64,000 nucleotides of DNA from Salinadaptatus halalkaliphilus (GTDB lineage Archaea; Halobacteriota; Halobacteria; Halobacteriales; Natrialbaceae). Below are positions 45,182 through 54,513 of this stretch, in pieces. The stretch's first letter is position 1. Every line of letters begins with the position of its first letter. A program made the translations under genes and the position numbers. Where the stretch lies: positions 124,001 through 188,000 of the forward strand of contig NZ_RBZW01000058.1 in assembly GCF_006543045.1 (NCBI RefSeq), given 5' to 3'. The notes beneath the pieces were generated by a model. The model was not told the DNA's origin and searched no databases. It saw nothing but the letters and a program-made list of their open reading frames with translations.

Positions 45182-45976
45182 TTAGAACGGGAACAGCGAG
45201 TCGGCCTCGAGGTCGCGTTCGATCAGTTCGATCTCGTGGCCGTCCTGGTCTTTCGTAAAGGCGTACATGTCGTCGTTGCTCTCGGGGTCGCGGTAGTCGG
45301 GCGCCTCCCGTTCGACGAGGGTCTCCCAGTCGTCGCCGAGGTCGTCGACCCGGACACAGAGGTGACCCCAGGCGTCGCCGAACTCGTAGGAGCGGCCGTC
45401 GTAATTGTAGGTGAGTTCGACGGACATCGCTTCGGGCGCGGCGTCGCGGGGTTCGACGAAGTAGTTCGCGAACGTATCGGATTCCCAGCGGCCGACCTCG
45501 TCGTACTCGAACTTGCGGGTCCAGTAACCGAGTGCCTCGTCGGCGTCTTCGACACGGATCATGGTGTGATCGAGCGACCACAGCGCACCCTCGTCGGGGT
45601 CACGTTGGACGATCTCGATCTCGTGGCCGTCGGGATCTTTCACGAAGGCGTACCGCCCGCCGCAGGATTTGGGGTCTCGATAGTCCTCGACGCCTTCGTC
45701 CATCAGTTGCTGATAGTAATCCTCGAGTTCGCCCTCCGGAACGCGTACCGCGATATGTCCCCAGGCGTCGCCGACCTCGACATCCTCGCCCTCGTTGTGG
45801 GTGATCTCGAGCATCGCACTGTCCTCGTGCATCTCCTCGGGACCGAGATAGACGATGGTGAAGCCGTCGCCCTCGTGGCGGTCTTTTTCCTCGTATCCGA
45901 GGTGGGTCTGGTACCACTCGAGGGACGCCTCGAGGTCGGCGACGCGAATCATCGTGTGATCGAGCGTTCCGTTCAT
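45182..45976 (-). CDS. Double glyoxalase-fold (VOC) protein, lactoylglutathione-lyase-like
   Basis: A 264-residue protein with two VOC modules, about 5-125 and 135-255, each beginning LDHTMIRV and ending with PDGHEIEIVQRD or QDGHEIELIERD. The metal-ligand His at each start and Glu at each end are kept. A two-module single chain can make a complete active site without dimerising. Glyoxalase I activity is possible, but other VOC enzymes look alike. ATG at 45976 (MNGTLDHT) was chosen. Confidence 0.85.
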   Translation of the reverse strand: MNGTLDHTMIRVADLEASLEWYQTHLGYEEKDRHEGDGFTIVYLGPEEMHEDSAMLEITHNEGEDVEVGDAWGHIAVRVPEGELEDYYQQLMDEGVEDYRDPKSCGGRYAFVKDPDGHEIEIVQRDPDEGALWSLDHTMIRVEDADEALGYWTRKFEYDEVGRWESDTFANYFVEPRDAAPEAMSVELTYNYDGRSYEFGDAWGHLCVRVDDLGDDWETLVEREAPDYRDPESNDDMYAFTKDQDGHEIELIERDLEADSLFPF

Positions 45977-46060
45977 ACGTGAGAGGACGGGAGCGCCGGC
46001 CAAAAACGTGGCGAAGGCGTGTTTCGCGGGCGCGGACTCTCGTTGGCGAACAGTCGCGAC

Positions 46061-47170
46061 CTACCGCCGCAGAATCAGTTTGAGCACGTCTTCGTCCTCG
46101 AGGACGTGCTCGGTGCCGACCTGCTGTTCGTCGTGGGTCGCGCTCGGGCCGCTGACGCGGGCGAAGCGGAATCGCTCTTCCATCTCGCCGCCGAGTTTCT
46201 CGATGGCTTCGCCGATGGTCGTTCCTTTCTCGACGACGAGGGGTTCCTCCCAGTCGACGCCGCGGCCGGGTTTGTCCATGTAGACACGGATGAGCCCGAG
46301 GTTGTCCCAGATACGGTCTTTGAGGGCGTCGAGCCCGCGTTCGACTTCGGCGCTGATGAACGTGACCTCCTCGGGGTCGAGCCCGCGCTCGCGCAGTTGC
46401 TCGTCGACCGTCTCCTTGTAGTCGGGCTCGATCAGATCGACCTTGTTGACGCAGGTGATCGAGGGGATGTACTCCCGATTCTCCATGAGTCCGTCGACGA
46501 GTCGATCGATGCTGACGTTCTCCTGGAGGTTGAGGTCGGCGTTGACGTAGCCGTGTTCGCGCAGGACGTCCGAAATCGTCTCCTCGTCTAAGTCCTGCTC
46601 GGTGCTCGAGGTGATCTTGATGCCGTCTTTGATCTTCGGGCGGACCGTCACTCGCGGGGGCTCCTGATCGACGCGAATGTTGATGTCGTACAGTTCTTCC
46701 TGGAGCCGATCGTACTGCTCGATCTCGAACACCGAGAGGACGTAGACGATGAGATCGGCGTTGCGGACGACCGCCAGCACTTGCTGCCCGTCGCCACGGC
46801 CCGACGCCGCGCCTTCGATCAGGCCGGGGACGTCGAGCATCTGGATGTTCGCGCCGCGGTGCTCGAGCATCCCGGGGTTGACATCGAGCGTCGTAAACTC
46901 GTAGGAGCCCGTCTCGCTTTCGGCGTTGGTCAGCGAGTTCAACAGCGAGGACTTGCCGACGCTCGGGAACCCGACCAGGGCGACGGTCGCGTCACCGTGT
47001 TTCTCGACGGAGTAGCCGGTGCCCCCGCCCGCGGAGCTTTGATTCTGGAGTTTCTCCTTTTTCTCCGCGAGCTTCGACTTCAATCGGCCGATGTGGGCCT
47101 CCGTCGACTTGTTGTAGGGCGTATTGGCGATCTCTTCTTCGATTGCCTCGATCTCCTCCTCGAGCCCCAT
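46061..47170 (-). CDS. DRG-family GTP-binding protein
   Basis: A 369-residue OBG/DRG GTPase. An N-terminal coiled helix (EEEIEAIEEEIANTPYNK) precedes the G domain with G1 GFPSVGKSS, G3 DVPGLIEGAASG and G4 NKVD. An S5D2L-like insert and a C-terminal TGS domain (IRVYMDKPGRG to DVLKLILRR) complete the DRG plan. These proteins work with the translation machinery; the neighbouring gene on the other strand codes ribosomal protein L15e. ATG at 47170. Confidence 0.95.
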   Translation of the reverse strand: MGLEEEIEAIEEEIANTPYNKSTEAHIGRLKSKLAEKKEKLQNQSSAGGGTGYSVEKHGDATVALVGFPSVGKSSLLNSLTNAESETGSYEFTTLDVNPGMLEHRGANIQMLDVPGLIEGAASGRGDGQQVLAVVRNADLIVYVLSVFEIEQYDRLQEELYDINIRVDQEPPRVTVRPKIKDGIKITSSTEQDLDEETISDVLREHGYVNADLNLQENVSIDRLVDGLMENREYIPSITCVNKVDLIEPDYKETVDEQLRERGLDPEEVTFISAEVERGLDALKDRIWDNLGLIRVYMDKPGRGVDWEEPLVVEKGTTIGEAIEKLGGEMEERFRFARVSGPSATHDEQQVGTEHVLEDEDVLKLILRR

Positions 47171-47406
47171 TTGTCTATACCCAGCCGGTCGTCCCGAAAA
47201 ACCCTTTCCATGCGTCGCCAGACGGCGTGTGATAGATCCTCGTGGGTGTCTCGGCTTCGAAGCGCTTATACTCGAGAGTTGGATAGAATCGGGTAGACTC
47301 GCTGGATCGCGGGCACCAGTGGGCACCTGTTCGGCGACGACGCCACCACAGGACGGGATGTGATCCCACGATCGGGATTGAACCAGGAAACGCCCGCGGT
47401 GATACG

Positions 47407-47997
47407 ATGGCAAAGAGCTTCTACTCACACATCAAAGACGCATGGAAAGACCCCGACGAAGGGAAGCTCGGGGAGCTGCAGTGGCAGCGCAAACAGGAGT
47501 GGCGCGACCAGGGCGCAATCGAGCGTATCGACCGACCGACACGCCTGGACAAGGCCCGCGAACTCGGCTACAAGGCCAAACAGGGTATTATCGTGACTCG
47601 CGTCTCGGTCCGCAAAGGAACCGCACGCAAGGAACGATTCACGGCCGGTCGTCGGTCCAAGCGCCAGGGTGTCAACCGCATCGGGCGGCGCAAGAACATC
47701 CAGCGCATCGGCGAGGAGCGCGTCTCCCGGAAGTACCCGAACCTGCGTGTGCTCAACAGCTACTGGGTCGGTGAAGACGGCTCGCAGAAGTGGTTCGAAG
47801 TGATTCTGGTAGATCCAAACCACCCCGCAATCCAGAACGACGACGATCTGAACTGGATCTGTGACGACGCCCACACGAACCGCGCGTTCCGCGGGCTCAC
47901 CAACGCTGGCAAGGACAACCGTGGTCTCAACAACCGCGGCAAGGGCGCCGAGAAGGTCCGACCGTCCAACACCGGCGGCCAGGGCCGCGCGAAGTAA
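47407..47997 (+). CDS. rpl15e: Ribosomal protein L15e
   Basis: A 196-residue large-subunit protein of the archaeal/eukaryotic L15e family. The typical start AKSFYSHIKDAW, the basic block GRRSKRQGVNRIGRRKNIQR, and VLNSYWVGEDGSQKWFEVIL are all present, as is the C-terminal GLTNAGKDNRGL. Unlike most proteins here it is basic. ATG at 47407. Confidence 0.97.
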   Translation: MAKSFYSHIKDAWKDPDEGKLGELQWQRKQEWRDQGAIERIDRPTRLDKARELGYKAKQGIIVTRVSVRKGTARKERFTAGRRSKRQGVNRIGRRKNIQRIGEERVSRKYPNLRVLNSYWVGEDGSQKWFEVILVDPNHPAIQNDDDLNWICDDAHTNRAFRGLTNAGKDNRGLNNRGKGAEKVRPSNTGGQGRAK

Positions 47998-48072
47998 CTC
48001 GTTCGTACCGGCGCGAGACGGCCACCTCGATTTTCGTGAGGATTTAACTCACAGACTGCCGTAGCCGTGGGT

Positions 48073-48507
48073 ATGACAGACCACGTGCTCGTCCCTGTCG
48101 ACGATTCGATCCAATCGACCGACGCACTCGAGTTCGCCTGCACGGAGTATCCCGACGCGACGATCACCGCGATTCACGCCATCGACCCTGGCGACGTCTA
48201 CGCGGCGACGGGCGTCGAAGGTGGTGCGATGGCGAACTACGAACAGATTCGGGACCAACACGAGCAACAGGCCGAGACGGTCCTCGAAGCCGCACGCGAA
48301 CAGGCGACGGAACTGGGACGTGAGATCGAGACCGAGCAGGTCGTCGGTGGTGTCTCTCGATCGATCGTCGACTACGCGACGGAACACGATGTCGACCACA
48401 TCGCGATCGGCAGTCACGGCCGGACCGGGGCGTCCCGGATTCTGCTTGGCAGCGTTGCCGAGACGGTCGCCCGGCGCTCACCGGTCCCGGTGACGATCGT
48501 CAGATAG
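48073..48507 (+). CDS. Universal stress protein (UspA family)
   Basis: A 144-residue single UspA domain. It starts HVLVPVDDSIQSTDALEFA and ends with the ATP-binding pattern GSHGRTGASRILLGSVAET and VPVTIVR. It should bind ATP and dimerise; the specific stress role is unknown. The ATG at 48073 was preferred over the GTG at 48067. Confidence 0.93.
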   Translation: MTDHVLVPVDDSIQSTDALEFACTEYPDATITAIHAIDPGDVYAATGVEGGAMANYEQIRDQHEQQAETVLEAAREQATELGREIETEQVVGGVSRSIVDYATEHDVDHIAIGSHGRTGASRILLGSVAETVARRSPVPVTIVR

Positions 48508-48619
48508 CGCCTCGCACGGGATAGTGAAACTGGTCGTGATTTTTGCTCCTGTCTCGAGACGGCGGGACGGCATCGGCAACTCCGATACTGGTAAAAGTCG
48601 CGCCCGAGTTTTTCCCCTA

Positions 48620-50392
48620 ATGAGTGATGCAGGCGACGCCGACGTGCCGGAGCCGCCCGAGCCGCCGGAGACGGGTCGGGGCTCGGTTCACGTCCTCGGG
48701 ACCGCCCACGTCTCGCAGGCCAGCGTCGACGAGGTTCACGAGACCGTCGACGAGGAACAACCCGACGTCGTAGCGGTCGAACTCGACGAGGGTCGATTCC
48801 GGCAGATGCAAGGAGGAACTCCCGACGATATCGAAGCGAACGATCTCCTCTCCGGCAACACCGTCTTTCAGTTTCTGGCCTACTGGATGCTGTCCTACGT
48901 CCAGTCCCGACTTGGCGACCAGTTCGACATCGAACCCGGCGCCGACATGCGCGCGGCGATCGACGCGGCCGAACGAAACGGCAGCGGCGTCGCGTTAGTC
49001 GACCGCGATATCCAGGTGACGATCCAGCGATTCTGGCGCCGATTATCGTTTCTCGAGAAACTGAAGATGGTCGGCGGTCTCGCCCTCGGCGCGACCGACC
49101 CGCGAACGATCGGGATCGGCGTCGGTGTCGGCATCGGCGCAATCGTCGGAATCATCGCCTCGGTCTTTCTGGCGCCGTTGCTCGGGTTCGGTGACGTGAC
49201 ACTGCTCGGCATGACCGATCCCGGAATCCATCAGTACGTGGGTGCGGTCGGGCTGGGGGCGCTCGTCGGCGTCTTCGTCGGTCTCCTCGCCCTGCCGTCG
49301 TTCGATACGCCGAGTCAGTACACCGGCGGCCTGCTCGATGGCTTCTCGTTACGAATTCTCGGCGGTCTCGTCATCGGTATCGGGGGCTGTCTCGCGCTCG
49401 TCGCCACGGAAACGTTCGTCGGACCCGTCTCCGCGGGCAGGTTCGAAAGCGCCGGCATCTACGCGATACGAACGGGCACCGGACTCGTCGCCGGCGTCGG
49501 ACTCGGTGCGCTACTGGGTGCCGTCCTCGCAGCCGTCCTCGGCACCGCCGGCGCCGACGTCGAGGAGATCGACGAAATCGACATCGAGGAGATGACCGAC
49601 GGTGACGTCGTCGCCGCCATGATGGAAGAGTTCCGTCGCTTCAGTCCCCGCGGGGCCAACGCCCTGATCGACGAACGCGACGCCTACATCGCCCACAACC
49701 TCCACCAGCTTCGCGAACAGGGCTACGACGTGTTGGCCGTCGTCGGCGCGGGACACAAGGCCGGCATCGAACGACACCTCGAGAACCCGTCCGGATTGCC
49801 GCCGATGGAGTCACTGACGGGCGCAGCCACGGGGCGGCGCTTTTCGCCGGTGAAGATCTTCGGTTATCTGATCATGGTCGGCGTGGTCGCCTTTTTCTTC
49901 CTGCTCGTCATGGCGGGCGTCCAGAACACCTTCCTGCTCCAGCTGTTTGCGGCCTGGTTCCTGTTCAACGGCGTGTTCGCGTTTACACTCGCTCGACTGG
50001 CCGGCGCCCACTGGAGCAGTGCCGGCGTCGGCGGTGCCGTGGCTTGGCTGACTAGCATCAACCCCATGCTCGCGCCCGGCTGGTTCGCCGGCTACGTCGA
50101 ACTCAAACACCGTCCGGTCAACGTCGGCGATATCGCCACGTTGAACGAGATCATCGGCGACACCGACCGCCCGATCGACGACGCGCTCGCGGAGATGTTC
50201 GACGTGCCACTGTTCCGGCTCATCATGATCGTCGCGCTGACGAACATCGGGAGCATGCTCGCGTCGTTCCTGTTTTTCATCGTCGTCGTCCCGTGGATGG
50301 GCACCGAGATCGGCGGGGTCGACGCACTGATGGGCGAACTCTGGGCCGGCGCCGAAAACAGCCTCGAGCTGATTCGGGGTGTGCTCACGTGA
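48620..50392 (+). CDS. TraB-family membrane protein
   Basis: A 590-residue protein. The N-terminal TraB/PrgY-type domain has HVLGTAHVSQASVDEV and VVAVELDEGRF; the later VVGAGHKAGIERHL completes the conserved set. Around 200-310 and 415-590 lie eight or more membrane helices, many Gly-rich. Homologues are thought to be metal-dependent proteases or to limit pheromone or peptide signals. It overlaps the next gene, a membrane protease, by 4 bp (GTGA). The ATG at 48620 precedes a Pro/Glu-rich opening. Confidence 0.85.
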   Translation: MSDAGDADVPEPPEPPETGRGSVHVLGTAHVSQASVDEVHETVDEEQPDVVAVELDEGRFRQMQGGTPDDIEANDLLSGNTVFQFLAYWMLSYVQSRLGDQFDIEPGADMRAAIDAAERNGSGVALVDRDIQVTIQRFWRRLSFLEKLKMVGGLALGATDPRTIGIGVGVGIGAIVGIIASVFLAPLLGFGDVTLLGMTDPGIHQYVGAVGLGALVGVFVGLLALPSFDTPSQYTGGLLDGFSLRILGGLVIGIGGCLALVATETFVGPVSAGRFESAGIYAIRTGTGLVAGVGLGALLGAVLAAVLGTAGADVEEIDEIDIEEMTDGDVVAAMMEEFRRFSPRGANALIDERDAYIAHNLHQLREQGYDVLAVVGAGHKAGIERHLENPSGLPPMESLTGAATGRRFSPVKIFGYLIMVGVVAFFFLLVMAGVQNTFLLQLFAAWFLFNGVFAFTLARLAGAHWSSAGVGGAVAWLTSINPMLAPGWFAGYVELKHRPVNVGDIATLNEIIGDTDRPIDDALAEMFDVPLFRLIMIVALTNIGSMLASFLFFIVVVPWMGTEIGGVDALMGELWAGAENSLELIRGVLT

Positions 50393-51027
50393 GCACCCGC
50401 GCCCGTCGCCAGCCCGAGCCCGAGCTCTCCTTTAGCGACAAGGAGCTGTTCGATCTCGCGCTGGCCTGGGTCGTGTTGAGCGTCGCGTTCGCGTTGTTGC
50501 TCGCGCCGATCCACCGCGGGGCCGACGTGACGATCGGCTTTTTCGTCACGATGATCGGGCTGAGTTTCGTCACCGTTGGCGTTGCCTTCCTCTTACACGA
50601 ACTCGCACACAAGGTCGTCGCGATCGAATACGGCCAGATCGCCGAATTTCGGGCGGACTACCAGATGCTGTTTCTGGCGATCATGAGTGCCCTGATCGGC
50701 TTTCTCTTTGCGGCCCCGGGTGCGGTCTACCACCGGGGTCGGATCACGGTCCGTGAGAACGGTCATATCGCGCTCGCGGGCCCGGTGACTAACCACCTGC
50801 TCGCACTGCTTTTCTTCCCGTTGATGCTTTTCGGCGGCTACCTCGGCATGATCGGCCACATGGGCGTACTCATCAACCTCTTCCTGGCCGCGTTCAACAT
50901 GATTCCATTCGGCCCGCTCGACGGCAAGACCGTCCTCGAGTGGAACAAAGCGATCTTCGCGGCGGTCTTCGGGTTCAGCGTCGTCGCCCTGGTCGCGTTC
51001 TTCCTCGTCTTTGGCTTCTTTTGGTAG
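50389..51027 (+). CDS. Site-2-type membrane metalloprotease (peptidase M50)
   Basis: A 212-residue intramembrane protease with about six helices. The zinc motif is LLHELAHKVVA (HExxH), and the third ligand Asp sits in FNMIPFGPLDGKTVLEW, as in S2P/RseP proteases. It lacks PDZ or CBS domains. Start codon is GTG at 50389, overlapping the TraB stop, so synthesis is coupled; joint work in membrane proteolysis is inference from this. Confidence 0.88.
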   Translation: MSTRARRQPEPELSFSDKELFDLALAWVVLSVAFALLLAPIHRGADVTIGFFVTMIGLSFVTVGVAFLLHELAHKVVAIEYGQIAEFRADYQMLFLAIMSALIGFLFAAPGAVYHRGRITVRENGHIALAGPVTNHLLALLFFPLMLFGGYLGMIGHMGVLINLFLAAFNMIPFGPLDGKTVLEWNKAIFAAVFGFSVVALVAFFLVFGFFW

Positions 51028-51107
51028 CCACTCGAGTGGACTCGTTTCGATACCGATTTCCACTCGGGACCGGTGACCTTTTGCTCGCCCCACGCGGTCG
51101 TTCCCAC

Positions 51108-52106
51108 ATGACCGACTCAGCGGACGACGAGCGTGAGTCCGAGGGGCTCACCTACGCCGACACCGGCGTCGACATCGCAGCCAGCGAGGACGCGACCGCC
51201 GCCTTACTCGAGGCCTTCGGCAGCGACCTCCGAACCGAGTACGCCGGCCTGATCGACATCGGCGACCGCTACCTCGCGTTGGCGACCGACGGCGTCGGCA
51301 CCAAACTGCTCGTCGCGGAAGCTATCGAGGATTTCTCGACGATCGGTATCGACTGCATCGCGATGAACGTCAACGACCTCGTCGCGGCGGGCGTCGAACC
51401 CGTCGCGTTCGTCGACTACCTCGCGATCGACGAGCCAGACGACGATCTGACCAACCAGATCGGCGAGGGGCTCGCGGTGGGCCTCGAGCAGGCCGATCTG
51501 GCCATGCTCGGCGGCGAGACGGCGGTGATGCCCGAGGTCGTGAAAGGGTTCGACCTCGCGGGCACCTGCGTCGGCCTCGCGGCGAAAGGCGACGTGCTCG
51601 ATGGCGAAGCCCAGATCGGCGACGCGCTCGTCGGGTTTCCCTCCAGTGGGATCCACTCAAACGGTCTCACACTCGCTCGCGAGGCCGTGACCCGCGAGCA
51701 CGACTACACCGACCCGTTCCCACACGCTGACGACGACCGCTCGATCGGCGAGGAACTGCTTCGACCGACCCGGATCTACACGGACTTGCTCGAGCCGATG
51801 GGTGAGTTCGGTGTTCACGCTGCGGCTCACGTCACCGGCGGCGGCTGGACGAACCTGCTGCGGATGGGCGAGAACAAGTACGTGATCGACGAGCCACTGC
51901 CGGCTCAGCCGATCTTCGAGTTCGTCCAGGCGGAGGGTAACGTGAGCGACGAGGAGATGCACCGCACCTTCAACATGGGTACCGGTTTCGTCGTCGCGCT
52001 CCCCGAGGACCGGGCCACAGACATCGTTGCCGACACGGACGGACGAATTATCGGTCGCGTCGAAGCGGGCGACTCGGTCGAGATTCGTGGACTTTCGCTC
52101 TCCTAG
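51108..52106 (+). CDS. purM: Phosphoribosylformylglycinamidine cyclo-ligase (AIR synthetase)
   Basis: A 332-residue PurM that makes aminoimidazole ribotide in purine synthesis using ATP. ALATDGVGTKLLVAE, IGIDCIAMNVNDLVAAG, MLGGETAVMPEV and FPSSGIHSNGLTLAREA are the conserved nucleotide and substrate segments. Length is typical. The ATG at 51108 follows an 80-bp gap after the protease gene; it appears to be a separate unit. Confidence 0.95.
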   Translation: MTDSADDERESEGLTYADTGVDIAASEDATAALLEAFGSDLRTEYAGLIDIGDRYLALATDGVGTKLLVAEAIEDFSTIGIDCIAMNVNDLVAAGVEPVAFVDYLAIDEPDDDLTNQIGEGLAVGLEQADLAMLGGETAVMPEVVKGFDLAGTCVGLAAKGDVLDGEAQIGDALVGFPSSGIHSNGLTLAREAVTREHDYTDPFPHADDDRSIGEELLRPTRIYTDLLEPMGEFGVHAAAHVTGGGWTNLLRMGENKYVIDEPLPAQPIFEFVQAEGNVSDEEMHRTFNMGTGFVVALPEDRATDIVADTDGRIIGRVEAGDSVEIRGLSLS

Positions 52107-52136
52107 AGCAGCGAACGTCTGTCAGGGACCGAACGC

Positions 52137-53252
52137 TTATCGCGGATCGAGCGCATCACGCAACCAGTCGCCGACGACCGACAACGCGACCACGGTCCCG
52201 GCGAGTGCGACCATCGGCATCGTCGATACCCACCAGCTATTCTGAAACCGGACGTTCGTGCCGCCCTCGACGAGCCCTCGAGCGATCGTGTGCCCCCACG
52301 AGGCGACATTCGGATCGGAGAGATACATGAACGCGAGTGCGGCTTCGACGAGCAACAGCCAGGCGATCAGCTGGGTCGTCCCGACGACGGCCACGCTGGC
52401 CGCGTTTGGAAGCAGGTGCCACCGCAGAATCTGTGCCGTCGTACAACCGCAATTTCTGGCCGCTTCGACGAACTGTCGCTCGCGTAGCTGGCGAACCTCT
52501 GCCCTGACGAGCCGTGCGACGCGCCCCCAGCCGAGCAGGCCGAAGACGACCACGAGCAGGAACAGGCTGTACTCGAAGACGTAGCCAAGCACGATGTAGA
52601 AGAGAAAGACGGGAACCGTCTCCTGGACGTCAACGTAGCCCATCAGCGCCGAGTCGATGGCTCCGCCCGCGTAGCCCGCGACCGTCCCGACGACGAGCGC
52701 CGTCGGAACGATCACCATTGCGACGACGAACGCGACCCGCAGGCTGACGCCGGCACCCTCGAGCAGCAGCGCTACGAGATTCTGTCCGTGGCCGTCGGCC
52801 CCGAGTGGCGCCTCGAGGGTACCCGGCGGCTGCAGCGAGTCCGTGACGAACGGACCGTAGTGTTCGACGAGTGCGGCGCCGACCGTGCCTGCGAGTCCGA
52901 ACGCGACGAGATAACAGCAACTCGCGAGCGCGAGCGGATCCGCACGAAGCGAGCGCCAGAGTCGCCGTCGGAGCATCGCGTCGGTCACGACCGGTATAAC
53001 GACGAACCACGTGAACGCGGCTACAGCGAGCAGGAATAGCCAGTCGACGCGCGAGGGCGTCCACTCGAGCACGAGCGGCTCCTCGACTCCGCGGACGACG
53101 CGGTGGGCCAGAAACCCGAGTGCGAGTACCGACGCCGAGAGGAGGAAGCCGAGGGTCTTCCCGGAGACGAATTCACACAACCGACGGTCACCAGCGCCGC
53201 GCGAATCCGCGTCGCCGATCTTCACGGAGTCGGTTGGTGGTCGAGATGCCAT
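52137..53252 (-). CDS. Oligopeptide-type ABC permease (DppC-like), orphan
   Basis: A 371-residue permease with the EAA loop RQFVEAARNCGCTTAQILRWHLLPNA and the BPD_transp_1 core (about 175-365). The N-terminal third is unusual, with extra helices and a loop. It ends VVALSVVGDWLRDALDPR, as in DppC. Its divergent partner is the DppB-like gene at 53467. No ATPase or binding protein lies nearby. ATG at 53252 was chosen; an ATG at 53324 is possible. Confidence 0.82.
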   Translation of the reverse strand: MASRPPTDSVKIGDADSRGAGDRRLCEFVSGKTLGFLLSASVLALGFLAHRVVRGVEEPLVLEWTPSRVDWLFLLAVAAFTWFVVIPVVTDAMLRRRLWRSLRADPLALASCCYLVAFGLAGTVGAALVEHYGPFVTDSLQPPGTLEAPLGADGHGQNLVALLLEGAGVSLRVAFVVAMVIVPTALVVGTVAGYAGGAIDSALMGYVDVQETVPVFLFYIVLGYVFEYSLFLLVVVFGLLGWGRVARLVRAEVRQLRERQFVEAARNCGCTTAQILRWHLLPNAASVAVVGTTQLIAWLLLVEAALAFMYLSDPNVASWGHTIARGLVEGGTNVRFQNSWWVSTMPMVALAGTVVALSVVGDWLRDALDPR

Positions 53253-53455
53253 CGTCGGCGCCCCACGAACGTTCCAACACCAGTACATAAACGTCAATAG
53301 TTCTTTGGTCGGTGCAGAGCGCATCTTCCGCCCTCCAAACCTGACAAAATTTTAAACGGATAGGGGCGGTAGTTCGAAATCGTGTCTCCATCGGTCGCGT
53401 CGATCGCGGTCTCGAGCGCTCGTGACTCTGTCGCGAACCGGCGGTTCCAAGCGAC

Positions 53456-53462
53456 GAGGTGA
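53456..53462 (+). promoter_or_regulatory. Strong Shine-Dalgarno of the DppB-like gene
   Basis: GAGGTGA lies 4 bases before the GTG at 53467 and is a full match to the archaeal anti-SD. It decides the GTG at 53467 over the upstream GTG at 53422. Confidence 0.6.
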
Positions 53463-53466
53463 GACA

Positions 53467-54465
53467 GTGGCGTCCTGGTGGGCCGTTGTTCGGCGGACGG
53501 CGTTCGCGTTGCTTGCACTCTGGCTGGTCGTCACGGGAGCGTTCGTCCTTCTGGCTACGACGGACGACCCGAACGAGGCGCTCGTCCGACAGGCTGCCGC
53601 CATGGAGGTCGCGGACGGGACGATGGACGAAGACGAAGTCGAGGTCCACGTCGAGCAAGCCGTCGAGGCGTACCGCGAGCAACGGGGGTACGATCTCCCA
53701 CTGCACGAGCGCTACTTCGAGTGGCTCTCGGGGATCGCGACGTTCCAATGGGGACTGTCCGAGTCGACGGGCCAGCCGGTGACGGACGTGCTCGGCGAAC
53801 GCCTCGCCGTCACGGCGACGTACGTGTTCCCGGGGCTGGCACTCGCGCTGGTCGGCGGCGTCGCACTTGGCACCTACGGCGCGCTCGGGCGGAACCAACT
53901 CCTCTCGCGGCTCAGCATCATCGCCACGTATACGATCTACGGCGTGCCGAACTTCTGGATCGCGGCGGTCGCACTGGCGATCGTGCCGCTCCAGTTCGGC
54001 ATCGTCCTGACGGGGTACGACCTCGAGCGAAGCCTCGTCTCCTCGTACAACCTCCAACGCGTTGCGCTCCCGGCACTGATTCTCGGAACAGGATTGATCG
54101 CAGGACAGGCCCAACACGTCCGGGCCGAACTGCTCGAGCGCGAATCACGGCCCTACGTTCGGACGGCACGCGCAGGTGGGCTGAGCGAGTGGCGCGTGAG
54201 CTACCACGTCCTCAGGGTCGCAGCCGTCCCCTTGCTGTCGCTGACCCTTTCGAAGCTCTTCGGCGTCCTCCTGGTGAACGTCTTCGTACTCGAGTACGTT
54301 TTCGAACTTCCCGGGTTTGGACTGGTGACCTACAACGCGATCCTCAGACGCGACCTGCCGCTGGTGATGGGGGCGACGCTGATCATCGCCATCGTCGGGA
54401 TTGTCGCCACGTACGTACAGGACCTCGCTGCCGGCGCGCTCGATCCGCGCGTCGATCTCGAATGA
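53467..54465 (+). CDS. Oligopeptide-type ABC permease (DppB-like), orphan
   Basis: A 332-residue permease: first helix RRTAFALLALWLVVTGAFVLL, a large external loop with many Glu (DEDEVEVHVEQAVEAYREQR), then the core with the EAA loop YVRTARAGGLSEWRVSYHVLR and the family end AAGALDPRVDLE. The usual PGDP block of DppB is replaced, as DDPNEALVRQ, so it is diverged. It pairs with the DppC-like gene across a 214-bp divergent region. Confidence 0.82.
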   Translation: MASWWAVVRRTAFALLALWLVVTGAFVLLATTDDPNEALVRQAAAMEVADGTMDEDEVEVHVEQAVEAYREQRGYDLPLHERYFEWLSGIATFQWGLSESTGQPVTDVLGERLAVTATYVFPGLALALVGGVALGTYGALGRNQLLSRLSIIATYTIYGVPNFWIAAVALAIVPLQFGIVLTGYDLERSLVSSYNLQRVALPALILGTGLIAGQAQHVRAELLERESRPYVRTARAGGLSEWRVSYHVLRVAAVPLLSLTLSKLFGVLLVNVFVLEYVFELPGFGLVTYNAILRRDLPLVMGATLIIAIVGIVATYVQDLAAGALDPRVDLE

Positions 54466-54513
54466 ACCGATCCAGCTTTCGTCTCAGACGGACGTCGTAC
54501 CTCGAGCGCCGGG

